From Scalesia atractyloides (lineage: Eukaryota > Streptophyta > Magnoliopsida > Asterales > Asteraceae), in assembly GCA_947069175.1 (NCBI GenBank), contig CAMTDV010000022.1, positions 36,023,476 to 36,087,475 on the forward strand: 64,000 bases of DNA, written 5' to 3'. Of this stretch, positions 61,114 through 64,000 are shown piece by piece. The notes under the pieces are model-generated. The model was not told where the DNA came from. It ran no database searches and worked only from the letters and a program-made list of their open reading frames with translations. Numbering within the stretch: position 1 is the first letter of the stretch; the number at the start of each line of letters is the position of its first letter. A program made the translations under genes and the position numbers.

Positions 61114-61536
61114 TGTTGGTACATAATGTAATGTCTATTCCCTACGTCTAGGATGTAATGATTATTTGTTAGAAAGTAATTTTATATATTTTTACACTAT
61201 GCTTCGTACAAAGAATATACATGTTTCGTACGAGTATCTTACTTCGATACGAAATATAGTTAGTTGTTTAGCACGCACTTCGATACGAGTCATGTCGACC
61301 TATAAATAGGGAAGTGTTGTGTTAGAACTAGTTTGTGATTTGTCAATTAGTATGGTGAAGCTCTGCCAGTTTGTCAACTTGCGTCTGTATTTGAACGTCA
61401 TTAATACAACAGAAGCAGTTAAACAGTAAGTACTATCTTGTTTGTCTTGTCTACGTCTCTAGCAATGAATTCCGCCTTTGCTAGTTGAGCGAGATCAGGT
61501 CGATTGCTCATTTCGGGAGCTCGATCCCCATTCACA
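61114..61536 (+). repeat. 5' LTR of Copia G
   Basis: TGTTGGTACATAATG...CCATTCACA, 423 bp. TTCGTACGAG at about 61235; TATAAAT at 61301-61307. Clearly diverged from the A/C LTRs but with the same end sequences. Confidence 0.92.
61301..61307 (+). promoter_or_regulatory. TATA box of Copia G LTR
   Basis: TATAAAT in the context GTCGACCTATAAATAGG, identical to the TATA context of C and nearly so to A. Confidence 0.75.
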
Positions 61537-61538
61537 AG

Positions 61539-61551
61539 TGGTATCAGAGCC
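61539..61551 (+). other. Primer binding site of Copia G
   Basis: TGGTATCAGAGCC two bases after the LTR. Confidence 0.92.
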
Positions 61552-62130
61552 ATGAGATCTGATCTACAGACATCCAACAAGTAGTTACAGGCTACTAGGT
61601 GTTCAGACTTGGATATATCTTCATCTTCATCATTTTTCTGATATATACTGGATTTTGGATGAATTTTGAACGAATTCATGGACAAAATGGACTATGATTT
61701 TAGTAATTCAAGTTAATCTTCAATCTAATCAATCCATATCATAATAAGGACTTAAAATTGAACTAAATCATGTTGAAATCGATAAAAAAATTTAGTTTGG
61801 AGACTGAGTTATTTCGTACGAGTTTCGCATGAAAAACTGACTTAACTTTTTTACGAATTAATTCAAAAAGTTCATACGAATGAGTGCTAAAGGTTCATAG
61901 AATCTTACAATTTTTCAGATTTTCAAAGAAATTCGTACCAAAACTTTTAACTCATACGTGTATCCTACTCGTACAAAATGCTTTGAATCGCACGAAATTG
62001 TGTTTGTGGGAAAAAATTAATTGTTTTGTGAAAACTTGTTTCGTACGAACAATTTGCTCGCACAAAAAATTTTACTAATCTGATCAGTTTGTTTTTTCTA
62101 GAAATGTGTTCTTAATTTTTCACAGGAAAA
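61552..62130 (+). other. Copia G leader
   Basis: Non-coding. CGTACGA-type motifs from 61810 to 62065 ('ttcgtacgagtttcgcatg', 'ttcgtacgaacaatttgc'), fewer than in A and C. Confidence 0.7.
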
Positions 62131-63617
62131 ATGTCTGAGGAATTTTACAATGCTTTCGCCACATCAGTCGTTACCACCGCAGCAGCTCAAAATATCAATC
62201 TAGAGAATGAGATAGGAACAATGACAAAACCTCCAAAGCTTATGAATCTAGAAGACTTTGATAGTTGGAGTGAAAGGTTTATAAACTGGGTTCAAGCTAA
62301 CCACTTTACTTGCTGGTTTGCAATCGAGGCAAAATATATCGCACTACTTGGTGAAAATGGTCTTGAAAAAACCCTTGCTCAATTCTCTGATGTTGAACGT
62401 GAAAGGTTTATCAAAGAAAATAAAATGATGAATATTCTTCAACAAACGATTAAAGAAGACATTCTGGCTTTACTGCAACATGTTGATGATGATGCGCAAT
62501 CTTTATGGAATGCTCTTCGACTCAAGTTTCAAGGTAGTGCTCAACTTCGCAAAAGCAAAAGGGCGTTCTTAAGCAAAGAGTTCGATGTATTCACACTGAT
62601 TAAAGGAGAAACGGTAAAGCAGCTGATTGAGCGATATTGTCATCTGGTGGTTCATATGAAGAGAATGGGAATTGTAAAGACAAATGAAGAGCTTGTTGAC
62701 AAACTACCAGATTCTCTACCACAAGGTGAATGGTCGACTTACTTAACCATACTAAATAATGGAATTGAGTACAACAATTTCTCGATGCCTCGTTTCATTG
62801 AAAGGCTGGAGGGTCATGAATTAGAGATGCAAAAGATGGCAGAAAACAAGACTGTTCAAGTGCAACAAGATGTTAATCTTTATTTCAAAAACAGTTCTGC
62901 TGCTCAACTCCAAGCTCCAAAGATTCAAACCGCTTTCAGTTCATATAGTTCACCAAGCACACCACCAACTCAGACAAGTGGCTTTCAATCATTTCCATCA
63001 GTTGATCCAAATACACCTTCAAGCCAACAATCTTCTTTTGGATCAAACCAACCTCAGAATAATCAAACTACTTCATCGTCCAATGTAAATCAAAGAGTTT
63101 TGCAATGCAACATTGCCGTTGACTTTCAGAATGCACAAAATTTTGACGAAAAGACAGCAAAGCAACATATGTCTCTACTTGCTTCAGTTCTTGAGTCGTA
63201 TGATAGTCTTGTTGCTGGGAAGATCGGAAATTCTAAAATGACACGTGAAGATTATGATCAAATTGATCCATTTGAAATGGAGTTGATGGATATAAAATGG
63301 TGTATGGCTTCGATCATTCGACGTGCATAGAGATTTATGGAAATCACTGGTAAAGAAAATTTGGGAGGTTTGGATGGGAAACTTGGATTTGATAAATCCA
63401 AAGTTACTTGTTTCAAGTGTCGGGAGAAAGGTTATTTCGAAAGAGAATGTCCAAACCGAGAGGTTCAAGGAAATCATAATCCTTTCACCGATGACTATTA
63501 CAAGAGAGCGATCTACCACCGACCTCAACCAAGAAATAAGAATCGTGCCAATTGAAGATAAGCAGCCTGAAACTAAAGATAAGGCATTGGTTGTTACACA
63601 AGAAGACGAAGGGTTTA
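62131..63617 (+). pseudogene. gag: Copia G gag, one stop from open over 426 codons
   Basis: ATG 62131 opens 399 codons to a TAG at 63328-63330. The same frame then continues with R-F-M-E-I-T-G-K-E-N and the zinc knuckle C-F-K-C-R-E-K-G-Y-F-E-R-E-C (63409-63450), whose His is Tyr. A frameshift follows near 63535. The capsid core spans about residues 35-250, followed by a Gln/Ser/Pro/Asn linker (260-335) and the conserved block with Y-D-Q-I-D-P. The TAG falls where C has a Gln codon, consistent with a C-to-T change. The frame is cut at 63617 by LTR J. It would encode the particle protein; as it stands it is broken. Confidence 0.88.
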
Positions 63618-64000
63618 TGTGACATCCCGGTTTTTTGGATAACTTAAACGCAATACTTGTCGAATAAATTATATGCTACGTATTAAACGTGTACGAGTTA
63701 GTGAATACGTGATGTGCGATTATGTAATTGTTTTAGTTATAAAATAATTATGGTAAATATGTACACGAACCGAACCGAATCGCGACACGAACCAAACCTT
63801 AAACTCCTTGTGACTCTAGGAGTGAACCGAGTTCAAGCCGAAACCGCAAACCCATTGTGTGCAAACCCGAACCACAAACCCATTGTGCAACCCAAACCTT
63901 AAACCCAAGTCTTCGGCCGCAAGATCAAACCCAAACCGAACCAACCCAAGTCCTCGGCCACGAGCTCAAACCAAAACCGTAACCCTTATCTCTTTGCGCC
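63618..64000 (+). repeat. Start of a Gypsy-like LTR (element J) inserted in G gag
   Basis: TGTGACATCCCGG begins abruptly inside gag after gttta (63613-63617, presumed target-site copy). It continues to the window end with repetitive 'cgaaccgaaccgaa' and 'cccaagtc[tc]tcggcc' sequence. TGTGACATCCC resembles common plant Gypsy LTR starts but differs from the H/I family. The right end is not in the window. Confidence 0.6.

Larger units (their letters stand above)
61114..63617 (+). mobile_element. Ty1/Copia element G, 5' part
   Basis: LTR 61114-61536, primer site, leader and gag of the same lineage as A, C and D. The 5' flank is caaga (61109-61113). The element is interrupted at 63617 by the start of another LTR and its pol is outside the window. 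Gag is the least damaged of this lineage here, suggesting G inserted most recently. Confidence 0.9.

Noticed and set aside
1..64000. Host genes, tRNA or rRNA genes
   Set aside because: Every stretch with recognisable protein similarity is retrotransposon-derived, and no cloverleaf or rRNA sequence was recognised by eye; a tRNA or HMM scan would settle this.

Overview
The window is plant nuclear DNA made almost entirely of LTR retrotransposons nested inside one another. I see no host gene, tRNA, rRNA or CRISPR array. The organism is a flowering plant with a repeat-rich genome. The Copia elements, with a long extra ORF after pol, together with very long Gypsy LTRs, suggest a daisy-family (Asteraceae) species. 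That placement is an inference from general resemblance, not from any search.

Layout. 1-7732: Ty3/Gypsy element on the minus strand (decayed gag-protease interior 1-3593, one 4.1 kb LTR 3594-7732). 7733-7882: apparent stub of another LTR. About 7883-44595: an old Ty1/Copia element 'B' on the plus strand, cut into three blocks (gag 7883-8881; gag end to integrase 22291-24928; RT-RNase H 42955-44595) by two younger Copia elements of one family, 'A' (8882-22290) and 'C' (24929-42954). C is itself split by a 4 kb Gypsy solo LTR 'H' (27001-30971). 44596-46240 and 59326-59944: a minus-strand Copia remnant 'D', split by a Gypsy solo LTR 'E' (46241-59325), which is itself split by a 9.6 kb minus-strand Copia element 'F' (47939-57581). 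59945-61113: H-like LTR fragment carrying a perfect 83-bp-arm palindrome. 61114-63617: Copia element 'G' with a nearly open gag. 63618-64000: start of another Gypsy-like LTR 'J' inserted in G.

The insertion order can be read directly. Target-site duplications are exact for H (GTTCT), E (CTTCA) and F (TCTTT) and have one mismatch for A (TAAAT/GAAAT) and C (TAATG/CAATG). Element B's frame continues across both the A and C insertions, so B is the oldest of that stack.

The most interesting biology is in the A/C family. Between pol and the 3' LTR both copies carry a conserved non-coding spacer, an internal TATA box preceded by the same ACTCGTACGAGT palindrome that lies upstream of the LTR TATA box, a nine-base first exon (ATGGGAAAG) ending in a splice donor, a 0.54-0.57 kb intron full of the same palindrome, and a large second exon coding for about 1,100 residues. 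That protein has a globular N-terminus, a charged Pro/Gln-rich linker, a coiled coil, an acidic stretch and a basic C-terminal tail. This looks like a separately promoted, spliced accessory gene. Variants of the NTCGTACGAN motif recur in the LTRs and leaders of A, C, D, F and G. Every coding region here is broken by stops, frameshifts or deletions except short stretches, so no copy in the window looks autonomous. Edges of decayed coding regions are approximate; LTR, PBS, PPT and target-site positions were read base by base.
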